A DNA stretch of 64,000 nt from Harmothoe impar (GCA_947462335.1 OX381709.1:65402609-65466608); one strand, 5' to 3'; positions 11,801 through 19,920 are shown, counted from the first letter of the stretch. Numbers and translations are program-made. The notes: generated by a model from the letters alone, not told the origin.

Positions 11801-14800
11801 ACAAAGTAGCAAGCAAAGCTTTAAGTGTCTTGACTTCAACCAATATCTAGAGTCTGTCAAGCTGTATGACAGGTAGTAGTAGATATTATTCTGTCTTTGA
11901 CCTATGCATAAGACAGTGGTAAGTCCTTCCTGGTTCTTTATTTTAAAAGTGTATTCACTAATAAAACAGAGATCAACAGTGTATAACAGGATAAATTTCT
12001 ATCTCTGTAGATATGAGTTTATCCCATCACAATTTTATTCCTTATGAAGGCTCGTTTCGCTATTGAAACATTCCTCAACAAATGAGGCAGCAGTACTGCA
12101 CTATGAGCCAACATAACAAATAAAAAGCCAACATAAATCAGTGACTCAGTCTGAAATCCAAGATGGATGACTGGTCTTGCTGAATCATGCCAGCCCCTAG
12201 CAGCAACTAAGCTCTACACTATCTAAACTCCAATTTTTCACTATAACTGGATGACAATTTCCCAAATTATTGTGAAAAACTGAACTATAATTGCACATTT
12301 GAGAAATTAGAAACATCTGGATGACCATTCATCCCGATTTTCGAAAATCCCCAATTTTCGCCCACCGGCGGATTTTCGGTCACATTTTCGGTCACTTTTT
12401 CGGCAATCTGAAGGAAAATTTTCAATATCAAAGGTTAGATATTTCTCAACTGTGCAAATATGTGTAAAATACATCATATAGAAATGTTCTTACCTGCTAA
12501 ATTCCTCCAAATATGTGTGTGAGTGGCTGCTGTAGGCGCTGGCGATCTTTCCTTCCCGAATTCGCGCCTATATCTGTCCACCGGATGTGACGTCACCTCT
12601 CCTGTGTCCAGCAGAATGTTTTCTGTCCTAAAGAAGAATTTAGGCGTAATGCTACCTTCGGAAGTTTGAGGGAGTCGGTAAGGTACATGGGTAGGTAGAT
12701 CTGAGACACATTGACTATCAGACGTGTGCACATGTACAAAACTGCAATCTGGGAACAAGGTGAAAAGAGAAGAGAACATTATGTAAAATGCTGTTATACA
12801 CAGGATTAACTGGTAGATTGATGCATTCCAGACCAGCTAAAGATATCCAAGGATGTGGGGTTTATTTGAGCGCCGACTCAAAAATAATACAATCCAATGA
12901 TTAATAATGAGAATGTATGTAGATATTGTTTATGCAATTATCATTATAGTATTTTAGCAACAACTATAAAGTGCTCTTTTTTTTAAGTCTCACTCACCAT
13001 ATAAAATTGAGGCTCTTTTAGCCAGTCCCTCCAATTCATTTTTTCACTGCTGCTTAACCTTGACAGTAGTCCACGAGGAAGGTCTTCCTCTCGTTTTTCT
13101 TGTGTAAATATGTGAAAGATTATTGCGAAGACAGCCCCGCCACTGACTACCGATATCACTAAAGTCTGAAAGGTAGAAAATTAACAACTATGAATTTGAC
13201 TTTGGACATATTGCATCTGATGTCATTGGATGCAATCATTGCATGTCTGCCTATTTAATTAATAGGATTATTATCAACTCTGCTGGGGGGGGGGGGATTA
13301 AAGGGTTCTGTGTGCTTGCACACATACTATCATGAATTGTATATGAATGGAAACTCAAAGCTGACCCCCTTGTCTACAATATGATAATTATAACTAACCT
13401 TGGGCTTCTGTTCTCCACATGAAAAATCACCATTAACTTAGCCTGCCACTTAAATATGAATTGCACTAACCCTGAAAGTGTTTGCATCCGAGGGACCCAT
13501 GCCATCACCACTGGCATCAGCAGAGTTCAGTAGCAGCCAGGCGACTACATATACAGCTACATTGGAACATACTGTAAAGGCATACCTGTGAGAAAGAACC
13601 GTCACATTAATTTGACGCAAAACTGACGGAAACACTTTTCATTTTGTGATGGACCTATTCCCCATCAAGGAATCATGTAGACCTTTGTCCAAGCTGACTG
13701 CTACATGACATGATGAAACATTATATTATCACCGTACATACTGGTGCAGCGTTCAGGGTTGTACTTCATTTTTTCATATTATGTTTTACTGAAACCAGTT
13801 GGAAAATGGCAAGGGTTTAGCTAGGCTACACTTTAAAAAAAGTCTGTTTCCAGTGGAGCAGGTGACCAAAGAAAATCTCACCCAGGCGGCGGCCGCAAAT
13901 TCTTTTTTTTCCCTAGATTATTTTTTTGAGCAGTGTTAAAATAGTGTCTTTCCTACTTGGTGCCTGGACATTGCATATGTTTCTGATCAGATCGTTCTGT
14001 GGAAAGTATGAGTGCATGCTAAATGAGGGGATGTAGGCAATGTACCCCTGTAAAAGTTAACCCCTCCCCCCTAGCAAAAAAAAGAGCACCCCATGCATTA
14101 TGTTAAAGTGGTCACAAAACTTCACCACCCCAACCTGTATGCAATAATGTAAAAAAAATCCATTAAAGAAATGTACATTTAAAGAGCAAAAAATAGAGGG
14201 GGATAAGCTGGGTTTGGCCCCCGAATTCACAAATGCCCCCTAGGTGAATCTAGTAGTGTATAGACAGCTCATCGAAACTATGCAATGTCCAGGCACCATG
14301 TAGGAATGAACAATTGAGCTGGGTGCAGGGTCATGAGCCAGCCCCAGCTAGCTCATATATCTGTCACCACAGATAAGGGCCTAGTCAGCTATATAGTATA
14401 CAGGTCACCAAGCACATCTTAGGTTTCACAGTCACACTTCAATAGTATGGACTACAGGGAAGCAGCACCATGTTTTTAGATTAAATAAGTTTTTATAACA
14501 CACTTTACTCAAACAGAAAAGCATTATTGCGCAGGCCATGTCATATCTAATTCAATGCTGCATGATCAGGTTCTATAAGGGAGTGCTCATTTTTTAACAA
14601 CAGGGGGGGGGTAATCAATTTGGACCCCTTGACCGGGGGGGGGGGTAAAAAATTTAGACCCCCTCTTGGGGGGGGGGTAACAAAAATTCAACCTGTTTTG
14701 AGGGAAAAAGCCCGCGCATTACTATGCTATAAAGGGGCGTGTAAAAGATTTCGACCCCTCTAGGGGGGGGGTGAAAAAATATTGCGCGCTCCGCGCGAAA

Positions 14801-16000
14801 TCTCACCGCCCCCCCCCTGTTGTTAAAAAATGAGCACTCCCTAAAGACAATTTTAAATGCTGGCCGGGTAGCCCCAGAAAAAAAAGTCACCTGGCCGGTC
14901 CACTGGAAACAAATTTATTTTTAAGTGTGGCCCTATTCCTACAAAGTGGTAGGGTTAGTATTATTCAAAAGGGGCAAACCGAATGGTTGACTACACATTC
15001 CTTGAAAAATTATCAATAATCAATTCAAAGGTAAATAATGCACTTACCTGATGGCATTAAGTTCTACCCTCTCACTAGAATTAGGGGTGAGCTCTGGGAT
15101 CAGGGAGAGGTGAGAGATTTGGGTGGAAGCCCAGCCAAACTGGAAGATGACAACAAATGGGGCATAGTACATGAAGCGGGCCCAGTCTGCAGAGTGCTGG
15201 CCTCCAAAAACTGGCATGAAGAGAAACGGGAAGCTGGCAGCGACACATATTGTTCCTGCAAAATAAAATATATTGCTGACATTACTCCTCCTTTTCACAC
15301 ACATCACAGGGCTGAACTATTTCAGTTTCTGCTTCTTCTCCAGCCCAATTTAATGTGTCTTGTCTAATACCACTGTTTAATATCACTGTTTTATATATGA
15401 TCTTAGTGAAGCTAATTGCATGACAAATGTACTCCGCATAACTGCAATCCCATAATATGCTGCCACTAAAAGATATCATGGATGCCAGATGCACCAGCTA
15501 TCTGACAAGGTAGGACCTACCAATAACATGTGTTCACTACATTCCTGATTACAGTCTCTAGGACTTCTTGGGCACTCTTCGAGGAAATTCTAAAGTAAAA
15601 AGTTGTGTATTTGTCCACCTCCCCATCTAGGCCAATTTATTTATGTGCCCCCCCCCGAAATTTTAATCTCGCAGCATCATAAAAGTATTGGAATTACATT
15701 TCCCCACTTACCTAACAAATGCCAGCTCTTCCTCTTTGTATAGCCGCAGAACCCTTTTATCCTGTCAGACTCATAGCCCACTAGTGGTGTAGCAATGGCA
15801 TCTGCCACCTGTCCCAATAGCAGGAGAAACCCTGCATTCTGATTACTAAACTGTAGCACACTATGGTAATAAACCAACAAGTAGCTGAACCATATGGATG
15901 CACACAAGTCGTTGAGAACATGTCCTATGCCGTAGGCAAACCGTCTGTAACAGGGTAGGCGGTAGGTGGGCTCCACCATGGCTGGAGTCTGTGAGGCCAT
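2422..16000 (-). CDS. MFSD12: MFSD12-like major facilitator transporter, whole coding span (10 exons)
   Basis: Ten exons on the minus strand (15712-16000, 15048-15255, 13471-13585, 12998-13165, 12656-12748, 5806-5898, 5345-5518, 5026-5120, 4436-4593, 2422-2888) join with compatible phases into exactly 1,860 nt, 619 aa plus stop. Family-typical segments appear in order: an N-terminal [32 protein letters not shown] after helix 2-3, [20 protein letters not shown], the [14 protein letters not shown] helix, [20 protein letters not shown], and [20 protein letters not shown]. Vertebrate MFSD12 is a MelB/GPH-type MFS protein with 12 helices that imports cysteine into lysosomes and melanosomes and affects pigmentation; the same transport is inferred here. 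The protein is longer than the vertebrate one (about 480 aa) because of its C-terminal tail. Intron 5 carries a 6.6-kb retroelement. Confidence 0.93.
2889..4435 (-). other. MFSD12-like intron 9
   Basis: Intron of 1,547 nt. Apart from the inverted-repeat element at 3361-4090, I recognise nothing in it. Confidence 0.75.
3361..4090. mobile_element. Inverted-repeat (MITE-like) element, ACACTGTAAAA termini
   Basis: Begins ACACTGTAAAAATATTCCGT and ends with the imperfect reverse complement ACGGGATATCTTTTACAGTGT. Many internal TTTACGGTG/CACCGTAAAT motifs occur in both orientations (for example near 3410, 3500, 3960 and 4010), so the whole 730 bp can fold back. No transposase ORF. I could not identify a target-site duplication. 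Confidence 0.6.
4436..4593 (-). CDS. MFSD12: MFSD12-like coding exon 9
   Basis: Acceptor ATACAG, donor CGAG|GTGAGT; phase 2 in, phase 1 out. It encodes [20 protein letters not shown], then [20 protein letters not shown]: the cysteine-rich lumenal loop and last helix (12), followed by a basic cytosolic stretch. Confidence 0.9.
5026..5120 (-). CDS. MFSD12: MFSD12-like coding exon 8
   Basis: Acceptor TTTTTCAG, donor CAA|GTGAGT; phase 0 in, phase 2 out. It encodes [20 protein letters not shown] and [11 protein letters not shown], helix 11. The GAFVYGxMSF-DK-NG motif is close to invariant in MFSD12 proteins. Confidence 0.92.
5345..5518 (-). CDS. MFSD12: MFSD12-like coding exon 7
   Basis: Acceptor CTTCCAG, donor ACG|GTAAGA, phase 0 on both sides (58 aa). 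It encodes helix 9 ([20 protein letters not shown]), a short loop, and helix 10 with [20 protein letters not shown] and TADLIEDRT. The [19 protein letters not shown] stretch is strongly typical of the family. Confidence 0.93.
5806..5898 (-). CDS. MFSD12: MFSD12-like coding exon 6
   Basis: Acceptor TTTGCAG, donor AAG|GTGAGT, phase 0 on both sides (31 aa). It encodes [20 protein letters not shown] followed by [11 protein letters not shown], helix 8 with its basic cytosolic end. It continues the exon 5 sequence as in vertebrate MFSD12, so nothing coding is missing across the 6,757-nt intron between them. Confidence 0.92.
6063..6190 (-). repeat. DIRS 3' (right) inverted terminal repeat
   Basis: The outer ~53 bp (6063-6115) is an extension not present in the other terminal repeat. 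From about 6116 to 6190 it aligns with the left repeat, both sharing ACAGGAGAGGTGACG followed by CACATCCGGTGG. Known DIRS right repeats also carry an outer extension relative to the left one. The terminal triplet on the plus strand is AAT (6063-6065). Confidence 0.75.
6347..6482. repeat. DIRS internal complementary region (ICR)
   Basis: 6347-6443 is an exact reverse complement of 6063-6159. 6441-6482 is an exact reverse complement of 12598-12639. They abut and share ATT (6441-6443). In the DIRS replication model this region pairs with both ends of the cDNA and templates their joining into a circle. Confidence 0.8.
6882..7634 (-). pseudogene. DIRS-type tyrosine recombinase, N-truncated, catalytic Tyr replaced
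   Basis: Open frame of 250 codons with the phage-integrase fold motifs in order: first arginine in SGQRGQ (R75), HxxR in RAHSTRGAS (H191, R194), and RHGSW (H214, W217). The C-terminal block [13 protein letters not shown] has Asn (N227) where the catalytic tyrosine is expected. The frame opens right after a TAG with no upstream ATG (first codon GTG), so the N-terminal core-binding domain is missing or lies in a lost exon. The enzyme would normally insert the circular DIRS cDNA. As it stands it is almost certainly inactive. Confidence 0.75.
7733..9670. repeat. 27-bp minisatellite, main block
   Basis: About 70 tandem copies of a 27-bp unit of the form GTGATTGACAGCTGCAACGT + CTACGAC, diverged by single substitutions and occasional indels. 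Being nine codons long and free of stops in two frames, it keeps spurious ORFs open on both strands (plus: VIDSCNVYD repeats; minus: VVDVAAVNH repeats). It is interrupted at about 8838-9020 by a fragment resembling the ~720-bp unit further along. Confidence 0.93.
9671..10195. repeat. 27-bp minisatellite, GCC-rich variant block
   Basis: Same 27-bp period but a distinct unit (core AGCGCCAGCGGCCACGTCTG, plus-strand reading SASGHVWDA). It is well ordered at 10030-10170 and degenerate at 9690-10000. Confidence 0.85.
10196..10500. repeat. 27-bp minisatellite, 54-bp dimer block
   Basis: The GTGATTGACAGC unit returns, but at 10250-10400 two unit types alternate (AGCAGCAACGTCTATG, then AGCGACAACATCTATG). 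This gives a 54-bp higher-order repeat. Confidence 0.8.
10437..11162. repeat. ~720-bp tandem duplication, copy 1
   Basis: Begins at the last minisatellite units (TTGACAGAGGCAACGTCTAT) and ends GACAGGTAGTAG. It is followed directly by a near-identical copy. Inside, a ~30-bp motif ending GGCATAAGGTATGGGT recurs about every 130-170 bp (near 10513, 10660, 10818 and 10913), so the unit itself arose from smaller repeats. Nothing coding is recognised. Confidence 0.88.
11163..11881. repeat. ~720-bp tandem duplication, copy 2
   Basis: Direct head-to-tail repeat of 10437-11162, differing by scattered substitutions and small indels (for example shorter T and C runs). The close identity points to a fairly recent duplication inside the element. 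Confidence 0.88.
11882..12493 (-). other. Unique interior of the DIRS element
   Basis: No open frame of note and no reverse transcriptase motif. It contains a TTTTCG-rich stretch near 12340-12400. Position suggests a leader intron or eroded gag region of the element. Confidence 0.4.
12494..12639 (-). promoter_or_regulatory. DIRS 5' (left) terminal repeat and leader with splice donor
   Basis: The first 42 nt (12639-12598) equal one arm of the internal complementary region. The repeat contains a perfect CRE/ATF palindrome TGACGTCA (12588-12595), altered to TGACGACA in the right repeat. On the minus strand TTAGCAG|GTAAGA at 12494/12493 is a strong donor. The leader may therefore be a spliced 5' exon, read in the same direction as MFSD12. 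Confidence 0.5.
12656..12748 (-). CDS. MFSD12: MFSD12-like coding exon 5
   Basis: Acceptor TTCCCAG, donor AAG|GTAGCA, phase 0 on both sides (31 aa). It encodes helix 7: [20 protein letters not shown], then [11 protein letters not shown]. The retroelement begins 16 nt past the donor. If the intron were retained, the frame would run 20 codons into the element's terminal repeat and stop. Confidence 0.9.
12998..13165 (-). CDS. MFSD12: MFSD12-like coding exon 4
   Basis: Acceptor TTTCAG, donor ATG|GTGAGT, phase 0 on both sides (56 aa). It encodes the helix [20 protein letters not shown], then [20 protein letters not shown] and [14 protein letters not shown]. This is the long central cytosolic loop between helices 6 and 7 and the amphipathic lead into helix 7. 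Confidence 0.9.
13471..13585 (-). CDS. MFSD12: MFSD12-like coding exon 3
   Basis: Acceptor CTCACAG, donor GTTAGT; phase 2 in, phase 0 out. It encodes [20 protein letters not shown], a single membrane helix, followed by a polar loop rich in Ser, Asp and Gly. The RYxFT-helix-AWLLL pattern continues directly from exon 2 as expected for MFSD12. Confidence 0.88.
13586..15047 (-). other. MFSD12-like intron 2
   Basis: Intron of 1,462 nt with homopolymer runs and the inverted-repeat element at 14579-14841; nothing else recognised. Confidence 0.75.
14579..14841. mobile_element. MITE with 3-bp TAA duplication (PIF/Harbinger-like)
   Basis: Ends GGGAGTGCTCATTTTTTAAC and its exact reverse complement; the perfect inverted match runs about 30 bp up to a G-run/C-run. 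Flanked by TAA at 14576-14578 and 14842-14844. A 3-bp TWA duplication is typical of PIF/Harbinger. Interior 263 bp is G- and C-run rich and noncoding. A degenerate single end of the same family may lie near 28434-28470. Confidence 0.72.
15048..15255 (-). CDS. MFSD12: MFSD12-like coding exon 2
   Basis: Bounded by TTGCAG and CAG|GTAAGT, phase 1 in and phase 2 out. It encodes [18 protein letters not shown], then [20 protein letters not shown] and [20 protein letters not shown]. The last stretch matches the MFS_2/GPH signature loop in which helix 4 is followed by SLxPELT and a serine/arginine-rich turn. Confidence 0.92.
15712..16000 (-). CDS. MFSD12: MFSD12-like coding exon 1 (start codon)
   Basis: Starts at ATG 16000-15998 (context ATAATGG), giving [20 protein letters not shown]. 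An upstream in-frame reading to 16054 lacks an ATG. It encodes the cytosolic N-terminus and the first two helices, including the conserved [20 protein letters not shown] and [18 protein letters not shown], the family's GQ-D-AT-P-G-SDR loop. The exon ends TTAG|GTAAGT, phase 1. A plausible acceptor at 16166-16167 (TTTCAG) suggests the exon begins at 16165 with 165 nt of 5' UTR. Confidence 0.92.
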
Positions 16001-16499
16001 TATGTGCGTTAAGGAACGAGGTGCTCTTGTACGAGTTGTAGAAGCTTCCAGCACAGCCTTAGATCAGTAAGGAGGTTTTGTATGCAGATGATACATGGTA
16101 GAGTTATGCAGGTATGTATGAGCAGCCAGCATCCTTTTCTGAATCATGTGATAGTACGTGCTACTCTGAAACAAAGGCAGTAGAAGTTAATGCATTTCTA
16201 AAAACAAAAACAAATACTGTAAAACCTTACCATCCAAATGGCATTTTGAAATACATGTATGTGTTAGTGCACGATGAATGACAGGAGTTTAAGTATATTA
16301 TGGTGATAGTACATTTCAATTCGTTTTCTATAGTAGGGAGTATAGGCCTTTATTTTTTTAATCCATATAGTACTTAGCACCAGGATGGTTAACAGTCTTC
16401 TACTACTACTAGTACTCCGGTGTGTGTGTCATTTGGTTTGTCCTCAACGTCACAAATATAATATCTATTGATATATGTGGGATTATTCACTTCATTTAA

Positions 16500-16589
16500 A
16501 GGGGCATTCTCACCACTTACACTTAACCACATAGTAGACTAGAATAGTACTAGAATTGTGAGTGGGAGACGCTTGGTGATTATGCCACT
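16500..16589. mobile_element. 90-bp TTAA-type MITE, copy A
   Basis: Inverted ends AGGGGCATTCTCACC and GGTGATTATGCCACT. TTAA on the left (16496-16499), eroded on the right. The interior shares a ~47-bp run with copy B at 38568-38657, including CATAGTAGACTAGAA and AGTACTAGAATTGTGAGTGG. Confidence 0.7.
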
Positions 16590-17589
16590 CACTTACTTAC
16601 AAGTATTCACAAATTACCTTCTCTTCAGACCGGATAACAAATACGACTAGCTTTATATTTCACATAAAACACGTCCATATCGATTTTATGAACCGCATGA
16701 TATTTAACATGTGTGCCTCCAGGTGTGGCTTATAGTCATATGAGGAAAGAATCACATGATGCCATTGATCATGATATGAAACGAGTCGTCATAATCATAT
16801 GACTATCTGTAGGCCTTTGTACGGGATAGTACGGGATAGATAACATCAGCTTTAGAAATGCGTTCATTGCTACTTTGTATATGTGATGCATGACATGATG
16901 CTATATGTTATAGGTTTAGGTTATGCTGCCTTGAGCCTACATATTCTTGTGTATGGAAGAGAATGAAAGCAAGAGAATGAATAATAACATTAATGCATGG
17001 CCGTAAGTAGCTGGTCGTTGACCTAAGTGCACCCGTAATTGGTAACTGGTCTACATATTTACCAGCCATATTAAGGTCCAAGTATGTGTATATTATTGAT
17101 TGATATTGTCCTAATTTAATAGTAATTCTGCTGATTGTGATAGTTACCCCCAGTTATATATGGTGGAATGTGTCCGCAATTAGAATTCAGAACCCTTCCA
17201 GGAAATAAGGGCAGATGTACCGAACATCTTAAGTAAGTATGCACACTAATGACAATGCAGCAGTAGGTACTGTAGTAGGGGTTTAGTATCCTGTAGTAGA
17301 CCTACTTAAATAGTTATAAAAGCGTGACTTGCCACAGTAACTCACAGACACAGTAGGCACTTACCTATATATTAATGGTTTGTGCTGTTCATTTTATTTT
17401 ATACCCAATGGATAGATCTTGCTATTATAAGTGGATTAGCTTTTGAAATGAAGTTTTTATCTTAAGTTAAAGTGAAAATATGAATGATCAAAAGTCTCAT
17501 ACGGACCTTACAATTCTGACACAATATTTCATAGTTAAGAGTTTAAGTAGGTGTGATGAGGCGAAGATAAGAAATCTGACCGCCGCATG

Positions 17590-17720
17590 ATAGGGGCGGC
17601 CTCACCTCTCACACAGGGCCGGCTGTAGTAGCCTGAGCACCCATTGCACTACCCCAGTGACGTAGGAGAGGTACGGGCAGGTACAGGCGGCCCCACCCCT
17701 CACACAGGGCCGGCCCGAAT
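17590..17720. repeat. Two-copy GC-rich direct repeat
   Basis: Two copies of GGCGGCCYCACCYCTCACAC followed by AGGGCCGGC, starting near 17595 and 17690. AGGGCCGG is a common terminus of hAT-like elements, but I found no matching inverted end. Confidence 0.5.
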
Positions 17721-18270
17721 GGCCTGTGTACGGCATGCAACACCCCCCTTTAGCTAATTTGTCCCTACAATTTTTGCGCTGCTTTTTAAACATACTGCGC
17801 CATGTCAGAAAGAAATGATGTAGATATATTCTAGACCAGAATTGTCCATAGAATGCGAGGAAACCATTTGTTTTTGCGTGGTACATGATTTTCAAATGAT
17901 AAAGCACTTCTGAAGTTTTTTTGGTTTTTTTTCTTGTGAAAGAATCCCGTGATATTTGCCCTGTAATTTCTTAACCTTCTATCCATGATATCCATTAGAT
18001 GCACACCATCAATACCTTTACACTGATACCTTGTATGTATGAATGCTCCTAATAACAACTTCACAACGAGCTTGCAAAGAAATCTCATGTGAGAATTCCC
18101 TTTTATAAAAATTATCACACTTTTCACTGCGCGACCGTCAGACGCGCGCACGGGAGATAGGTCAGTGCCTAGACACAGTGAGTAATCTGTTGAGACTCGC
18201 TTGCACAGAGTATTGCCCGGTATTTACCAGATTCAATGAAGGCTATCACTTTATAACGTACATAACTTAC

Positions 18271-18440
18271 CTCTACTTAATCATGTCCAGCTGGTAATAT
18301 GTGTACATGTCCCATATGCTTATCGTGCCATCCAGGACTAACTAGTACTCGCGTTGTATCACAGATTTACACAGTGGTTTGTGTTGATGTTGTTTCTAGC
18401 CGGCCGGAAGTGCCCTCCTACCAGAATGAATGACCCGGAA
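18271..18440 (-). promoter_or_regulatory. Candidate MFSD12 promoter and noncoding first exon
   Basis: On the minus strand a strong donor TAGAG|GTAAGT lies at 18271/18270. It is preceded, about 130-165 bp upstream, by two consensus ETS sites (CCGGAAGT at about 18404 and 18432). Together with the acceptor at 16166 this suggests a noncoding first exon. Transcript evidence is lacking. Confidence 0.4.
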
Positions 18441-18610
18441 GTAGATCATAATCACACCTTTTGTAGTGTTCTAAGAAGGCCCTTCGGCATGCCAGTACAA
18501 TGGGAGGTAACTAGTCTAATCAAAACGATGCCTGATGTATGAATTTGATGCATATGTTATGATTTACAGTACATACACCACATACCCTCCCATGACCCCT
18601 GTATCCCTCA

Positions 18611-18627
18611 ACACTAGATGGCGCGAG
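18611..18627 (+). promoter_or_regulatory. CTCF-like motif
   Basis: ACACTAGATGGCGCGAG matches the conserved animal CTCF core (CACTAGATGGCGC type). It lies about 200 bp upstream of the ETS sites and just before a YY1-like AGATGGCGGC at 18649-18658. Confidence 0.45.
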
Positions 18628-18650
18628 TTTCATTACAAAATATTCAATAG

Positions 18651-18940
18651 ATGGCGGCACTGAATGCGACAGACCTTGCCAGGGCACAGGTAATGGTAGG
18701 TAGGCCAACGACATTTTAAATAATGGTAGGAATTCACTATACAAAATGTAAAAATGAAGGGGGGGATCAAGTCAAGTTCCGAACCATAATCATTATAGAC
18801 CTACTCATTATAGTTAATTTTAGGATAGGGTCTGTGTGTACCACTTCACTCACCATTGAGACCTATTTAGGGCATATTCCTCTCATTTGCAGAATATATC
18901 CTTGATTGAGCAGCTGTTTTCTGAATTAGATACTATGTGA
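18651..18940 (+). CDS. Candidate spliced 28-codon microprotein
   Basis: ATG at 18651 within a YY1-like ATGGCGG start context opens 13 codons (MAALNATDLARAQ) ending CAG|GTAATG at 18689/18690. At 18893, after a pyrimidine-rich CTCTCATTTGCAG, the frame continues in phase 0 as NISLIEQLFSELDTM and stops at 18938-18940. Everything rests on splice signals and a promoter-like start. It could equally be a first exon of a longer transcript, or chance. I recognise no family. Confidence 0.2.
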
Positions 18941-19920
18941 CCCTCACTCAGTTTATTAGTTAAATTTTAACGTGAAAATCTTAAATTTCCATTGAAAATC
19001 ATCAAGATCAGCAGCCTCACAGGGGTAATGTGTATGCTCCAGGAGAAACTCTTTAGCCAATTTTCGCCAGCATACTTTTACACCATACTAGAAGAAGGTT
19101 ACTAAGAAACCAATATTCTACCTAGTGGTGGGGGTTTTAGGGGCACTTGACTATATAAATCGTCTACACAAATGATGTAACTTAATCATAGATGGTTTTA
19201 ATTAGTAATAATTGTGATAGAAAGTAAAATAAGACACCTACAAAGTCTGCTGTATATCAGGAGTATCTATCCGTATACGATTCCACAAATAGAAATGAGA
19301 TTTTATGTGATCGTCCCTCTTTTCTGGGAAATTTCAAGGGAGATTAATTCTATTAATTTCTGAATACCTTCTAGACTGTATTCATGTAACATGGTGCGAA
19401 AGGGCGTATGCATCGGGGTATTATGCGGCCCTTAAAGGAAAAGACCAGCGTAGTTTTATGTGGCCTTCCATTGGTACTGCTTGTGTTTATTATCCCTATT
19501 CTTACACACACTCACGATCAACATAAGCATATTACAGTAGTTAAGCTTGAAAGAAATAATTATAGCTGATGTAAAAATGACGTAACAAGAGACCAAAAAT
19601 GTTCCAGACACACTCAGCCCATCCCCATTGATTGGTCTAGACATGGCTATAACGATTCCTTGATTGGTTGCTCGATAATCTACACCACTTCTGATATGCC
19701 TTAATGGCCAGTTAAGGGCCACTCAAGGGCTAATCACTAGGCAGTGTAAGTGTAGACGTGTTTTATTTTGTATTTGCTTTTTCTAAATAGGCTGTTGTGG
19801 CCTTCTTGTTAACTTTCTATATGAAATGGAAGGAAAGAGGGGTGGTAACTACTTAATGAACATAATAAATTGCTCCCTTATCGTGCATTGACTATCAGCA
19901 CTATAAATAATAGTAGAATA

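Larger units (their letters stand above)
6063..12639 (-). mobile_element. DIRS-type tyrosine-recombinase retroelement, non-autonomous, in MFSD12 intron 5
   Basis: The element reads on the minus strand. Its 5' end (12639 downwards) and 3' end (6063 upwards) are diverged inverted terminal repeats. Between the recombinase gene and the 3' repeat lies an internal complementary region, 6347-6482. One part (6347-6443) is a 97/97 reverse complement of the outer 3' end; the other (6441-6482) is a 42/42 reverse complement of the outer 5' end. The two parts overlap by one triplet, ATT, which is also the terminal triplet of both ends. This layout, with no target-site duplication and a tyrosine recombinase at the 3' side, is the known signature of DIRS elements. 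I see no reverse transcriptase, RNase H or methyltransferase; that space is filled by a 27-bp minisatellite and a ~720-bp duplication. Without the element the host intron would be only 180 nt. Confidence 0.82.
16166..18270 (-). other. Probable 5' UTR intron of MFSD12-like gene
   Basis: Lies between a plausible acceptor at 16166 and a strong donor at 18270 on the minus strand. It holds the TTAA-flanked MITE at 16500-16589 and a two-copy GC-rich repeat near 17590-17720. Confidence 0.45.

Noticed and set aside
12474..12779. 101-codon minus-strand ORF overlapping MFSD12 exon 5
   Set aside because: It is in a different frame from the conserved exon and runs through the splice sites and the retroelement end; a shadow.
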